NCBI GenBank assembly: GCA_028532905.1
Contig: JAQQAM010000169.1
Location: forward strand, 1-42,856
Length of the DNA stretch: 42,856 nt
Direction: 5' to 3'
Source of the DNA: Spirochaetales bacterium
GTDB lineage: Bacteria; Spirochaetota; Spirochaetia; DSM-2461
The position numbers were made by a program, and so were the translations under genes. Below the pieces are notes generated by a model. It worked only from the letters and a program-made list of their open reading frames with translations, made no database searches and was not told the origin of the DNA. Position 1 is the first letter of the stretch. Each line of letters starts with the position of its first letter. Below, one piece after another: positions 24,242-32,370 of this stretch.

Positions 24242-25674
24242 AGCTCCTCTACCCGGTGGATACCGTTCTGCCCCAGTATGATTCTGAAGCGGACAACAGG
24301 GCCGGTTTCTCCGGTATGTCTGTTTTCCAGAATCAGTACAAGATTGACATGATAAACCCTGCTGCACCTCAGCTCCTTGACCGAATCACCTTCCCGGCAG
24401 TTGAGAATTTCGGTGCTGCTGTCCATCTTCCTGAGCCAGTCACCCAGATTCAGCCGGACAATGTCGGTAATTCCTTCCAGACGGCTGTGGTTCCGGAACA
24501 GGGGAACAGACCGGATTCTGAAGTCCCTTTTATATTTCAGGATATCCTCTTTCATCAGCCCCCGACTGAGCTTGTCTTTGCCCGCACGCCTGTACAGGAG
24601 AGCAAGGTCAGAAAGCTGTCTGCTGTCGGAGAAGGTCACAGACTCTCTGATCCGCCCGCAGTTTCTGCCGCTCCGGGGATCCCTGAGCCGCTGCATCCGG
24701 TCGGCCACCAGAAAAGGGGAGATCCTGAGAAAGAGGAAGCGGAGATTTTCCTTCATCCTGTCCTTGACTGAATAGGCGGCTATGGCAATCAGGGCCCAGT
24801 ACAGACTGCCTTCCGGAAAAAGCCTGCTGGATATAAGTGTGGCTCCCAGAGCAAAGGCCATGGCCACAGCAGCCGCCAGTCCCAGGAGAAACTGCCCCAC
24901 CCGCTCAGCGGCCCTGGAGTGAACAGCCGAAAGATACAGAGATTCCTGTGACCATTTTTTCAGCTGATGGCTCCTGTACACAAAGGCTTCCGCCCCCTGG
25001 GAATCCAAATCCACGGGAAGACGCCATCCGTACTTTTTTCTTACACCCCCAAGGTATGAGAAACATTTTTCCAGTCTGTTTTGACGTTTCCTGTTTTCTT
25101 CCTGATCCGGCCATTCCTTCAGGGTTGTGAGGATGTAATCACTGAACAGCCAGGTCAGAGCTTCCAGTGTCCAGATCAGGGATTTCTTTACCCGCCCTTT
25201 TTTGACAGGAAGACTTTCAAGTTCCTGAAGCCGGGTCAGAAGGGAGCCGATAATGTCCTCCACAACCGATGGAAAGGACTTCTCCATGGGCAGGCGATTT
25301 TCATCCAGGCCTCTGCCTGTTTCAGACAGGACAATATTGACCAGGGTCTTCAGCTCATAAATCACCCTCTTCCGCCAGTCCCCTTTTCGGGGCTCCTGTT
25401 TCCAGAGCTGGGCAAGCCGGTTCAGAGGGCTGGCCTCGCAGCTGGAGTCAACCAGATCATCCAGAGCAATCCGGGGAGTTGTAAAACGGGTGTGAACCGT
25501 CAGGTCCGAGAGAATTTTATCTCTGGAAAAGGAGGAATCCGACACTCCCAGCTGGGAGGGAATAAAGAACACAGTGGACATTCTGTACCTGTTCTCCTTC
25601 CGGCGGGAATCCAGAGGGTATCCGATTTTTATCTCGAGCTGGGATGCTCCGTGGGCTTTTATCTGATAATCCAT
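24214..25674 (-). CDS. Unrecognised protein with two central membrane segments
   Basis: I do not recognise this 486-residue protein. The first 240 residues are soluble and charged, opening with a polar strand-rich stretch (QIKAHGASQLEIKIGYPLDS) and a Lys/Arg-rich helical region. Two hydrophobic helices follow (FLLGLAAAVAMAFALGATLIS and LYWALIAIAAYSV), then a basic C-terminal domain with FRIRSVPLFRNHSRLEGITDIVRLNLGDWLRKMD in part, ending in beta-strands (VYHVNLVLILEN). A cytoplasmic protein anchored by a hairpin is likely. The ATG at 25674 lacks a good Shine-Dalgarno. It is convergent with the AraC gene and divergent from the aminotransferase, so context gives no role. Confidence 0.75.
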   Translation of the reverse strand: MDYQIKAHGASQLEIKIGYPLDSRRKENRYRMSTVFFIPSQLGVSDSSFSRDKILSDLTVHTRFTTPRIALDDLVDSSCEASPLNRLAQLWKQEPRKGDWRKRVIYELKTLVNIVLSETGRGLDENRLPMEKSFPSVVEDIIGSLLTRLQELESLPVKKGRVKKSLIWTLEALTWLFSDYILTTLKEWPDQEENRKRQNRLEKCFSYLGGVRKKYGWRLPVDLDSQGAEAFVYRSHQLKKWSQESLYLSAVHSRAAERVGQFLLGLAAAVAMAFALGATLISSRLFPEGSLYWALIAIAAYSVKDRMKENLRFLFLRISPFLVADRMQRLRDPRSGRNCGRIRESVTFSDSRQLSDLALLYRRAGKDKLSRGLMKEDILKYKRDFRIRSVPLFRNHSRLEGITDIVRLNLGDWLRKMDSSTEILNCREGDSVKELRCSRVYHVNLVLILENRHTGETGPVVRFRIILGQNGIHRVEELQLSGLEDS

Positions 25675-25878
25675 TTATTTTTATGATAATTCACCCGGAG
25701 GAAAGGAACAAGGCGATTCCCTAAACCCTTCTGTTTAAGTATGATAATTCCCGATACCCCGTGAATGGAGCCCGCCGGGAAGCAGACCGGCAGCTCCGCC
25801 GGGAACAGACAAGATAGTCTGTATAGAAGAACACCAGAGTCACAAAGGGGCTCCGGGCAATGTAATAGGAGAAACAAA

Positions 25879-27165
25879 ATGAACCCACAGGCTTCGGCAC
25901 TTAATGAGGTACTGGAAGCACAGAACCCTGCAGTCTACTCGCTTCTAAGTAAAAGAGGAAAAGCTATTTTCTTTCCCAAGAAGGGTCTTGTGATGCAGGG
26001 AAAAGACGCCTCAGGCAAAAGAATCAATGCGTCCATTGGAATGGCAACAGAAGATGACGGCTCCCCCCTGCGCCTGGCAGCTATCGAATCACTGGTGAAT
26101 ATGCCTCCTGAAAAGGTTTTTCCCTATGCCCCCAGTTACGGACTACTGCCCCTGAGGCAGAAATGGCAGTCCATCATCCGCAGCAAGAATCCCTCTCTGG
26201 GAGATACAGAGCTGACCATGCCGGTCGTCACCAACGCTCTGACCCACGGTCTGAGTATGGCCGGCTATATGTTCCTGGACGAAGGGGACACTGTGATTCT
26301 GCCCGATTACTACTGGGGGAACTATAATCTGGTTTTTAAAAACGCCTACCTTGCCGATTTTGACACCTACCCCATGTACAAAGAGGGCGGTTTCAATCTG
26401 GAGGGTCTGAAAGAGAAGCTGATGGCTCCCGGAACCAAAAAGGTAGTTCTTCTCAACTTCCCCAACAATCCCACCGGCTACACTCCCACCGATGCAGAAA
26501 TGAAGGGCATCAGAGATGTAATCCTCGAAGCAGCGGAAGCCGGAAAAAATATTGCCGTTCTGATTGACGATGCCTACTTCGGCCTTGTCTTTGAAGAGGG
26601 TGTGGCCACCGAATCGATCTTTGCCTCTCTGGCGGATCTTCACCAGAATGTTCTGGCCGTGAAAGTGGACGGCGCGACCAAAGAAGACTATGTGTGGGGA
26701 TTCAGAGTGGGATTCATAACCTTCAGCTGGAAGGGCATGACTGCCGAAGCCGGGCAGACCCTTGTGGACAAGGTTGCCGGTGCGGTGAGAGGGAATATCT
26801 CCAATGACTCCATCCTGTCCCAGAACCTGCTTCTCACAGCCTATGACAATCCCGGATATGCAGATGATAAAAAGGGCAAATACGCACTTATGAAATCCCG
26901 CTACGATCTGGTGAAAAAAACGATTGCCTCCCATCCCGAGTACAGCGAATACTTTGATGCCATTCCCTATAACTCCGGATACTTCATGTGTGTGGAATTG
27001 AAGAAAGGAAATGCCGAGGACGTGAGACAGAAGCTCCTGGCAGACTATGACACAGGGATAATCGCCCTGGGCTCACTGATCCGTGTGGCCTACTCGTCCC
27101 TTCCTGCCGCCTATATTGAAGAGCTTTTCAATAATATCTACAGCGCCTGTAAAGATCTTGACTGA
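25879..27165 (+). CDS. Class I/II PLP-dependent aminotransferase
   Basis: This 428-residue aminotransferase has the fold-type I landmarks: PYAPSYGLLPLRQ substrate-arm region (about 83-95), NFPNNPTGY (193-201), DDAYFG (230-235) and the probable Schiff-base Lys268 in VDGATKEDYVWGFRVGF. It should transfer amino groups between an amino acid and a 2-oxo acid; the specific substrate is not evident. The ATG at 25879 has AGGAG about 8 nt upstream; the longer frame from 25765 lacks a ribosome site. A 10-bp-stem terminator follows, so it is probably monocistronic. Confidence 0.88.
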   Translation: MNPQASALNEVLEAQNPAVYSLLSKRGKAIFFPKKGLVMQGKDASGKRINASIGMATEDDGSPLRLAAIESLVNMPPEKVFPYAPSYGLLPLRQKWQSIIRSKNPSLGDTELTMPVVTNALTHGLSMAGYMFLDEGDTVILPDYYWGNYNLVFKNAYLADFDTYPMYKEGGFNLEGLKEKLMAPGTKKVVLLNFPNNPTGYTPTDAEMKGIRDVILEAAEAGKNIAVLIDDAYFGLVFEEGVATESIFASLADLHQNVLAVKVDGATKEDYVWGFRVGFITFSWKGMTAEAGQTLVDKVAGAVRGNISNDSILSQNLLLTAYDNPGYADDKKGKYALMKSRYDLVKKTIASHPEYSEYFDAIPYNSGYFMCVELKKGNAEDVRQKLLADYDTGIIALGSLIRVAYSSLPAAYIEELFNNIYSACKDLD

Positions 27166-27199
27166 GTCAGCTGATTCTTTTAAATAGTGCAGAAAAACG

Positions 27200-27234
27200 G
27201 GACTGTCTCTTACACGGAGACAGTCCTGTTTTTT
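27200..27234 (+). terminator. Rho-independent terminator after the aminotransferase
   Basis: GGACTGTCTC (27200-27209) pairs perfectly with GAGACAGTCC (27217-27226) over a 7-nt loop and is followed by TG and six Ts (27229-27234). It separates the aminotransferase from the CheY operon. Confidence 0.93.
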
Positions 27235-27321
27235 CTTTGCCCAAGTCTTTGCTCCAGGCTTTAGTGAACTGCTCATAAATAATCTTTGCCCCCTCACAGA
27301 AAATGCCCCATAATGATTAGT

Positions 27322-27696
27322 ATGAAAATACTGATTATAGATGACTCTGGTGTCATGCGCCGGATTCACAAAAACACTCTCATTGAAAACAAGATTCCCG
27401 AGGAAGCCCTTATTGAGGCCGCCGACGGGAAAGAGGCTCTGCAGCTGGCCAGCAAAAACGAAATAAACCTTTTTCTTGTAGACTGGAACATGCCCAATCT
27501 AGACGGTCTTTCTTTTGTGGAGCGGATCAGAAATACGGAACGGTATAAAACCACACCCATCATCATGGTCACCTCGGAAGCAGCCAAATACAATGTGATA
27601 CAGGCCATAACAGCAGGGGTAACCGATTATGTGGTCAAACCCATACAGGGAACGGTTCTCTGGGACAAAATTTCCAACTATATAAAAAGCGAGTAG
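27322..27696 (+). CDS. CheY-like single-domain response regulator
   Basis: A 124-residue receiver domain with no output domain. It carries the acidic pair Asp7/Asp8, phosphoacceptor Asp54 in LFLVDWNMPNLDG, Thr84 and Lys106 in DYVVKP, all the residues needed for phosphorylation. The start could be the ATG at 27322 or one at 27313; neither has a clear Shine-Dalgarno. It leads a tight operon with CheX, a membrane kinase and a haem lipoprotein. It may address the flagellar motor or act as a phosphate shuttle within this pathway. Confidence 0.88.
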   Translation: MKILIIDDSGVMRRIHKNTLIENKIPEEALIEAADGKEALQLASKNEINLFLVDWNMPNLDGLSFVERIRNTERYKTTPIIMVTSEAAKYNVIQAITAGVTDYVVKPIQGTVLWDKISNYIKSE

Positions 27697-27700
27697 TCAG

Positions 27701-28159
27701 GTGAAAGCCAAATTCATCAACCCATTTATCAATGCGTCCCAGAGACTGTTTCAGGAATATATGAAGCTGGACGTCCATGCAGGCAAACCCTTTCTTCTGG
27801 CGGACCCCAGAAACCTGAAAGGGGTTTCGGCCATCATCGGTCTGGCCGGAGAGACCACAGGAGCAGTTGTCCTGACCTTCTCCAGAGAAACCGCCATAGA
27901 GATGGTCTCCCGTCTGGAAGGGAAAAAATATGTGGCCCTGGGTGCCGAGATACTGGACGGTGTGGGAGAAATGATCAATATCATTGCCGGTAATGCCAAA
28001 AAGGATCTTCAGGACTACAAAATTGTGATATCCCTTCCCGGCATCATTACGGGGAACGACTATAAAATAAACTGGCCTCAGGGTGTTCCGGTCATATCCA
28101 TTCCCTACGAATCGGAACTGGGTCCCTTTGCCATAAACGTTTCCATCAAGGAAAGCTGA
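27701..28159 (+). CDS. cheX: CheX-family CheY-P phosphatase
   Basis: A 152-residue protein with the CheX/CheC-type phosphatase signature ExxN at Glu90-Asn93 in LDGVGEMINIIAGN and a second conserved Asn98. CheX is the main CheY-P phosphatase in spirochaetes such as Borrelia. The start is GTG, 4 nt after the CheY stop. Pairing with CheY and a kinase in one operon supplies the full phosphorylation and dephosphorylation cycle. The gene normally sits in larger che clusters; here CheA, CheW, CheR and CheB are absent. Confidence 0.88.
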   Translation: MKAKFINPFINASQRLFQEYMKLDVHAGKPFLLADPRNLKGVSAIIGLAGETTGAVVLTFSRETAIEMVSRLEGKKYVALGAEILDGVGEMINIIAGNAKKDLQDYKIVISLPGIITGNDYKINWPQGVPVISIPYESELGPFAINVSIKES

Positions 28160-28160
28160 A

Positions 28161-30359
28161 ATGAAACTGCAGTCCATTCAGGTAAAAGTTATTTCTCTGA
28201 TTCTGCTGGTTATGGTCTTCGCCGTAAGCCTGTCCATATCCTTTGCCATCCGGAATCAGAGGGAAAATCTGATAGCCGCCTCACAGCAGACCCTGGCTCT
28301 CAATACACAGGTTCTGAATCTCACCATCAGAAATATCATGCTCAACGGAGAAGCTCCTCTGGCCAACAGTACAATGAATGATCTGAGGAATATGCCGGAA
28401 TTTCTGGAATATGAGATTTACCGGAGAGACGGAACCCTGGCCTTCAGTGACTATGAGACTCTGGACTTTGTAAACAGCTTTCAGGATATGATCATGTTCG
28501 AACAGACTCCCCGCCTTGAGGGAGGTATGAACGGCAGTACCGGTTTTCAGGACGTTCTCCGGTTTAAGACACCCCGTTCCAGCCTTAATGAAGAGGCAAG
28601 GGAGATGGAATATTTCTTTCCCATCCTGAACTACGCCGAGTGTCGGACCTGTCACGGAGAGGATCATTTTATCAGAGGGATCTCCCACTTCAGAATCAGC
28701 CTGGGAGATGTATACGACAAGGTCAGTTCTGCCGGGCTGATACTGTCGGTTTTCTTTCTGGGAGTAGGCCTCTTTATTTTTGCGGGCATCATCATAATGC
28801 TCAGAAGGGTTATCATCCGTCCGGTTCTCTCCATAGGCAATGTGGTTTCCCTGGTGGGAGACGGCAACCTGGATGTGGACATCAATCTGAAACAGAGAGA
28901 CGAGCTGGGAGAACTGGCCGGCCGTATCAACGGCATGATCCGGGGACTGAAAAAAAGCAAGGCTCTGGAGCTTGAGAATACTCGGATAGAGGCCCGTTTG
29001 AAGGAGAGCCGGAAATATCTGGACAATATCAACGAAGGTCTTCTTCTGCTGAATCCCGATTTCACCATTACAGATGAATACTCATCCTATCTGGAAGAAC
29101 TGTTTGAGACAAAAAACATTGCCGGCTCCAGTTTCCGCCGCTTCGTCCTGGGTAGCGATGAAGAGGGAGAGGAAGCCAGGGAGCTGGATCAGTTCCTCAA
29201 TATTCTGTTTAACAACAGAACAGCCGCCATGAATATGATTATGGAGATCAATCCTCTGAACCGGAAAGAGATGATTCTTCCGGGGGGAAGGAAAATCGTC
29301 GTCTCCGCCCGGTTTCAACGGATAGAAGAAAATGAAACCGTGGAGAATGTGATGGTTCTGTTTCAGGACCTCACAGAGATTCAGGCGACAAAAGAAGCTC
29401 TGGAAGCAGAACGGCAGACCCGTGAATCCGAACTGGAACAAATTGCCGCCATTCTGAAACTGGGTCCCGGTGTTTTTGAAGATTTTGTAGCCTCCGCCCA
29501 TGAGGTTTTGAACTTTCTCAAGGAGAACTCCGATTCTCTGGGAAATGAGGAGATTATCAATAAAGCCTTCCGGGACACCCATTCCCTGAAAGGAACTGCC
29601 CGGTACCTTAAATTTGCAACTCTGGAACAGACCGCTCATACCCTGGAAAGCCGCTTTGACAGCTTCAGAAAGGGAGACGCTCCTGATCCGGGCAGCCCCT
29701 CCCTGGAGGATCTGCTCAGCAGCCTTAACACAGAAGTGGAGTCCATCAGAAAGACAATAGACCGGTTCAGACAGTTTTCCGTCAACCGGGGCAGTGACAA
29801 CCCTGAACTGGATATGTTCAGGATGCAGCTGAATGATATGGTGGAGGATCTCTCGGAGGAACTGGACAAGAATGTAAAGCTGGATTTTCATTCAGACTGG
29901 AGCCGGATTCCCGGACTCAGCCTGCTGCAGAACACGGTGTTTCATCTGATCCGGAATGCTGTTGATCACGGTATAGAAGACTCCTTTGAACGCCTTGCGG
30001 CCGGAAAGGATGAGACAGCCCGTCTGGGATTGAGTTTTATCCGTCAGGAAGACAGCCTGCGGCTTCAGGTCAGTGACGACGGCAGAGGCCTCGATTTTAA
30101 AGCACTGGAGAAAAAAGCCGTTGATGCGGGACTTTTGAAACCCGGCAGGCACTTCCCGTCCCAGATTCTGAATGCCATGTTCAAACCCGGCTTCAGCAGC
30201 AGTGACAGGGTTTCAGAAATATCCGGAAGGGGTGTGGGACTGGATGCGGTAAAAGCGGATGTAAAAAAACTGAACGGGAAAATCAATGTGAAAACAGCTC
30301 CGGCAAAAGGCTGCACCTTCAGTCTGATCATTCCCCTTACGGAACTGGAGGATAAATAA
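28161..30359 (+). CDS. Haem-binding (CxxCH) membrane sensor kinase with Hpt and CheA-type ATPase domains
   Basis: A 732-residue sensor. TM1 (about 8-30) is followed by a periplasmic domain (31-190) whose end contains CRTCH (Cys161-His165), a c-type haem attachment site in the context PILNYAECRTCHGEDHFIRG. TM2 (191-214), a HAMP segment (215-268) and a PAS-like region (285-405) follow. An Hpt-like domain has the phosphorylatable His474 in DTHSLKG. The ATPase domain has HLIRNAVDHGIED (N box), DDGRGLD and GRGVGLDAV. The protein ends at LTELEDK, so the CheW-binding P5 domain of CheA is missing, and there is no receiver domain. It should pass phosphate from His474 to the adjacent CheY. The ATG follows the CheX stop by 1 nt. 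Confidence 0.88.
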   Translation: MKLQSIQVKVISLILLVMVFAVSLSISFAIRNQRENLIAASQQTLALNTQVLNLTIRNIMLNGEAPLANSTMNDLRNMPEFLEYEIYRRDGTLAFSDYETLDFVNSFQDMIMFEQTPRLEGGMNGSTGFQDVLRFKTPRSSLNEEAREMEYFFPILNYAECRTCHGEDHFIRGISHFRISLGDVYDKVSSAGLILSVFFLGVGLFIFAGIIIMLRRVIIRPVLSIGNVVSLVGDGNLDVDINLKQRDELGELAGRINGMIRGLKKSKALELENTRIEARLKESRKYLDNINEGLLLLNPDFTITDEYSSYLEELFETKNIAGSSFRRFVLGSDEEGEEARELDQFLNILFNNRTAAMNMIMEINPLNRKEMILPGGRKIVVSARFQRIEENETVENVMVLFQDLTEIQATKEALEAERQTRESELEQIAAILKLGPGVFEDFVASAHEVLNFLKENSDSLGNEEIINKAFRDTHSLKGTARYLKFATLEQTAHTLESRFDSFRKGDAPDPGSPSLEDLLSSLNTEVESIRKTIDRFRQFSVNRGSDNPELDMFRMQLNDMVEDLSEELDKNVKLDFHSDWSRIPGLSLLQNTVFHLIRNAVDHGIEDSFERLAAGKDETARLGLSFIRQEDSLRLQVSDDGRGLDFKALEKKAVDAGLLKPGRHFPSQILNAMFKPGFSSSDRVSEISGRGVGLDAVKADVKKLNGKINVKTAPAKGCTFSLIIPLTELEDK

Positions 30360-30883
30360 TGAAACCTGTGTGCACTCTGATTCTGCCCCTGTTTCTGACT
30401 CTTTCGCTGTTCAGCGGATGCAGTAATAAATCACCCGAACCTCTCATGGAAGCCCTGCAGTCATCGGATATATCCGGTGAACGCCTGTGGGAAAGGATCT
30501 CAGAGGAGGCTCCCTATGAAGACTACAGCCAATGGCCCGGTCACGAAGGTCTGCAGCCCGGCCAGTCCCCCCACGGCGCCTGGCACAGAGTCTACGCCAA
30601 CAAGCCTCTTGTTGATGCTCTGCCGGTGGCCGATGGAACAGCCCCTTATGGAACCATAATCGTCAAAGAGAATTTCACATCTTCCCGAGAGCTGGACAAA
30701 CTGACGGTCATGGCCAAGGTGGAGGGGTATAACCCGGAGAACAATGACTGGTTCTGGGCCATGCTGTCTCCCGAGGGTGAGGTTCTTGCAGAAGGAAGCC
30801 CCGGGGGATGTATCTCCTGTCACAGCGGAATGAAATATAACGATTACATCATAATCAAAAATCTGGATGAGTCCCTGGAATAA
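30359..30883 (+). CDS. Cytochrome P460-like haem lipoprotein
   Basis: A 174-residue exported protein. A signal peptide with lipobox LFSGC (Cys21) predicts lipid anchoring. The mature domain follows the cytochrome P460 pattern: WPGHEGLQPGQSPHG, AWHRVYAN, GTIIVKENF, LTVMAKVEGYNPENNDWFWA and a C-terminal haem motif CISCH (Cys151-His155). P460 proteins oxidise hydroxylamine or bind NO, but this branch is mostly uncharacterised and may only be a redox or NO-binding cytochrome. Its ATG overlaps the kinase TAA by one base (TAATG), so the two are translated together, suggesting that it supplies or modulates the signal sensed by the kinase. Confidence 0.85.
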   Translation: MKPVCTLILPLFLTLSLFSGCSNKSPEPLMEALQSSDISGERLWERISEEAPYEDYSQWPGHEGLQPGQSPHGAWHRVYANKPLVDALPVADGTAPYGTIIVKENFTSSRELDKLTVMAKVEGYNPENNDWFWAMLSPEGEVLAEGSPGGCISCHSGMKYNDYIIIKNLDESLE

Positions 30884-30917
30884 CCCTATTCTTTCCATAT
30901 CCTACTATTTTACTTAG

Positions 30918-30946
30918 TTGAACCTTACACAGATCAAGAATATACT
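30918..30946 (+). promoter_or_regulatory. Promoter of the mrp gene
   Basis: TTGAAC (30918-30923) and TATACT (30941-30946) are separated by 17 nt, 62 nt upstream of the ATG. This implies the Mrp gene is transcribed separately from the haem-sensor operon. Confidence 0.65.
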
Positions 30947-31008
30947 GATTCCACTGTTTAAAGAGATTCCCCTTGAATCCCGAGTCTTGAATCAATTGGA
31001 GTAGGAAC

Positions 31009-32295
31009 ATGGTACAGAAAGAAGACGTACTGAAAGCACTGTCAGAGATCATAGATCCCGATCTGGGAAAGGATATAGTCACTCTCGGTTTTATCAAAGA
31101 ACTTGTTATAAGCGGAAGCAAAGTCAGCTTTGCCATTGAACTCACCACACCCGCCTGTCCCCTGAAAAACCAGTTCAGGGAAGCCGCGGAAAAACTTGTG
31201 GGAGAGATTGAGGGTGTGGAAAAGGTCAATGTGACCATGACAGCCAGAAATGCCAGAGACCAGAAGAGTGAAAACGGACTGAAGAATGTAAAACAGATCA
31301 TTGCGGTTGCCTCAGCCAAAGGGGGCGTGGGAAAATCCACAGTGGCCGCCACTGTAGCCTGTGAACTGAGAGACCGGGGGTATAAAACCGGATTGCTGGA
31401 CACAGACCTCTTCGGTCCCTCTGTTCCCACACTCTTCAACATCAGCCATCCTGAAGTGTACCAGAGAGACAATATGCTGATTCCCATGGAGAAAGAGGGC
31501 CTGAAACTGATGTCCTTCGGCTTCCTTATGGGGGATGCTCCCGCCATTATGAGGGGTCCCATGGTATCGGGCTATATGCAGCAGATCCTGCTGCAGGTGG
31601 ACTGGGGCGAGCTGGATTATCTGGTAATCGATATGCCGCCGGGAACAGGAGATATTCAGCTGACCCTGAGTCAGACCATCCAGGTGGACGGCGCCGTAAT
31701 CGTAACAACCCGGGCAGCCCTGTCCCTGGTGGATGTCTCCCGAGGAATCCTTATGTTTGAAAAAGTGGGGGTCCCCATGCTGGGTGTTGTGGAAAACATG
31801 TCCCACTTTATCTGCGACAGCTGTGACAAGGAGCATTATATTTTCGGCGAAGCCAAGGCTCCCGGAGAACGCTTCGGACTGGAAACCCTGGCTCAGATTC
31901 CTCTGGAACCGGGGCGCGGCCGGAACATGGTAAACTACAGCAGTAATGACATAAACAAATCCCTGGTGGACAATATCGCCCGGGCTCTGGGGAAAGCGAC
32001 AGCTGAAAAGATCGACCCCCCTGAAGTGGTTCAGGAAGGGGAGACTGTTCTGATCAAATGGAAGGACAAAGAGGACTGGACCGTTAATGCGGTACATCTG
32101 CGAAGCAGCTGCCGCTGTGCCCTCTGTGTGGATGAATATACGGGAGAGAAGATTCTCAACGATGAGGATATCCCCCTGGATATCAGAGTGGAATCTGCAA
32201 CGGCTCTGGGAAATTACGCCCTGTCCATCAGCTGGAGCGATGGTCACAGCTCGGGGATTTTCCCCTACTCTCAGCTGCAGGAGCTTTCAAAGTAA
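31009..32295 (+). CDS. mrp: Mrp/NBP35-type Fe-S carrier ATPase with C-terminal DUF971 domain
   Basis: This 428-residue protein has three parts: an N-terminal MIP18/DUF59 domain (about 1-85, with DPDLGKDIVTLGFI and ACPLKNQ), an Mrp ATPase domain (about 98-330) with the deviant Walker A ASAKGGVGKST, DTDLFGPSVP, VIDMPPGTGD and CDSC, and a DUF971 domain (about 340-428) with LRSSCRCALCVDEYTG. Mrp proteins carry and transfer Fe-S clusters to apoproteins. The three-part fusion occurs in various bacteria. The supply of clusters to the many Fe-S enzymes around it is plausible. The ATG has GGAG 9 nt upstream. Confidence 0.93.
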   Translation: MVQKEDVLKALSEIIDPDLGKDIVTLGFIKELVISGSKVSFAIELTTPACPLKNQFREAAEKLVGEIEGVEKVNVTMTARNARDQKSENGLKNVKQIIAVASAKGGVGKSTVAATVACELRDRGYKTGLLDTDLFGPSVPTLFNISHPEVYQRDNMLIPMEKEGLKLMSFGFLMGDAPAIMRGPMVSGYMQQILLQVDWGELDYLVIDMPPGTGDIQLTLSQTIQVDGAVIVTTRAALSLVDVSRGILMFEKVGVPMLGVVENMSHFICDSCDKEHYIFGEAKAPGERFGLETLAQIPLEPGRGRNMVNYSSNDINKSLVDNIARALGKATAEKIDPPEVVQEGETVLIKWKDKEDWTVNAVHLRSSCRCALCVDEYTGEKILNDEDIPLDIRVESATALGNYALSISWSDGHSSGIFPYSQLQELSK

Positions 32296-32300
32296 ATCTG

Positions 32301-32320
32301 TCAGCCGGCCCCCCGGCTGA
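32301..32320. other. GC-rich stem-loop between convergent genes
   Basis: TCAGCCGG and CCGGCTGA form a perfect 8-bp stem around CCCC, between the ends of mrp and the chemoreceptor gene. Neither side has a T-run, so it is not scored as an intrinsic terminator, although it could block exonucleases for both transcripts. Confidence 0.5.
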
Positions 32321-32370
32321 TGCCCCGTTATGCAGCTACGGCCTTGTCATTTGCAGGGTATGGTCCCGCT

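Noticed and set aside
25682-25750. Direct repeat TATGATAATTC (25682-25692 and 25740-25750)
   Set aside because: Two 11-mers 58 nt apart in an AT-rich divergent region with no further structure; could be chance or -10-like sequence.
32301-32320. Bidirectional terminator
   Set aside because: The stem is perfect but no T-run follows on either strand.
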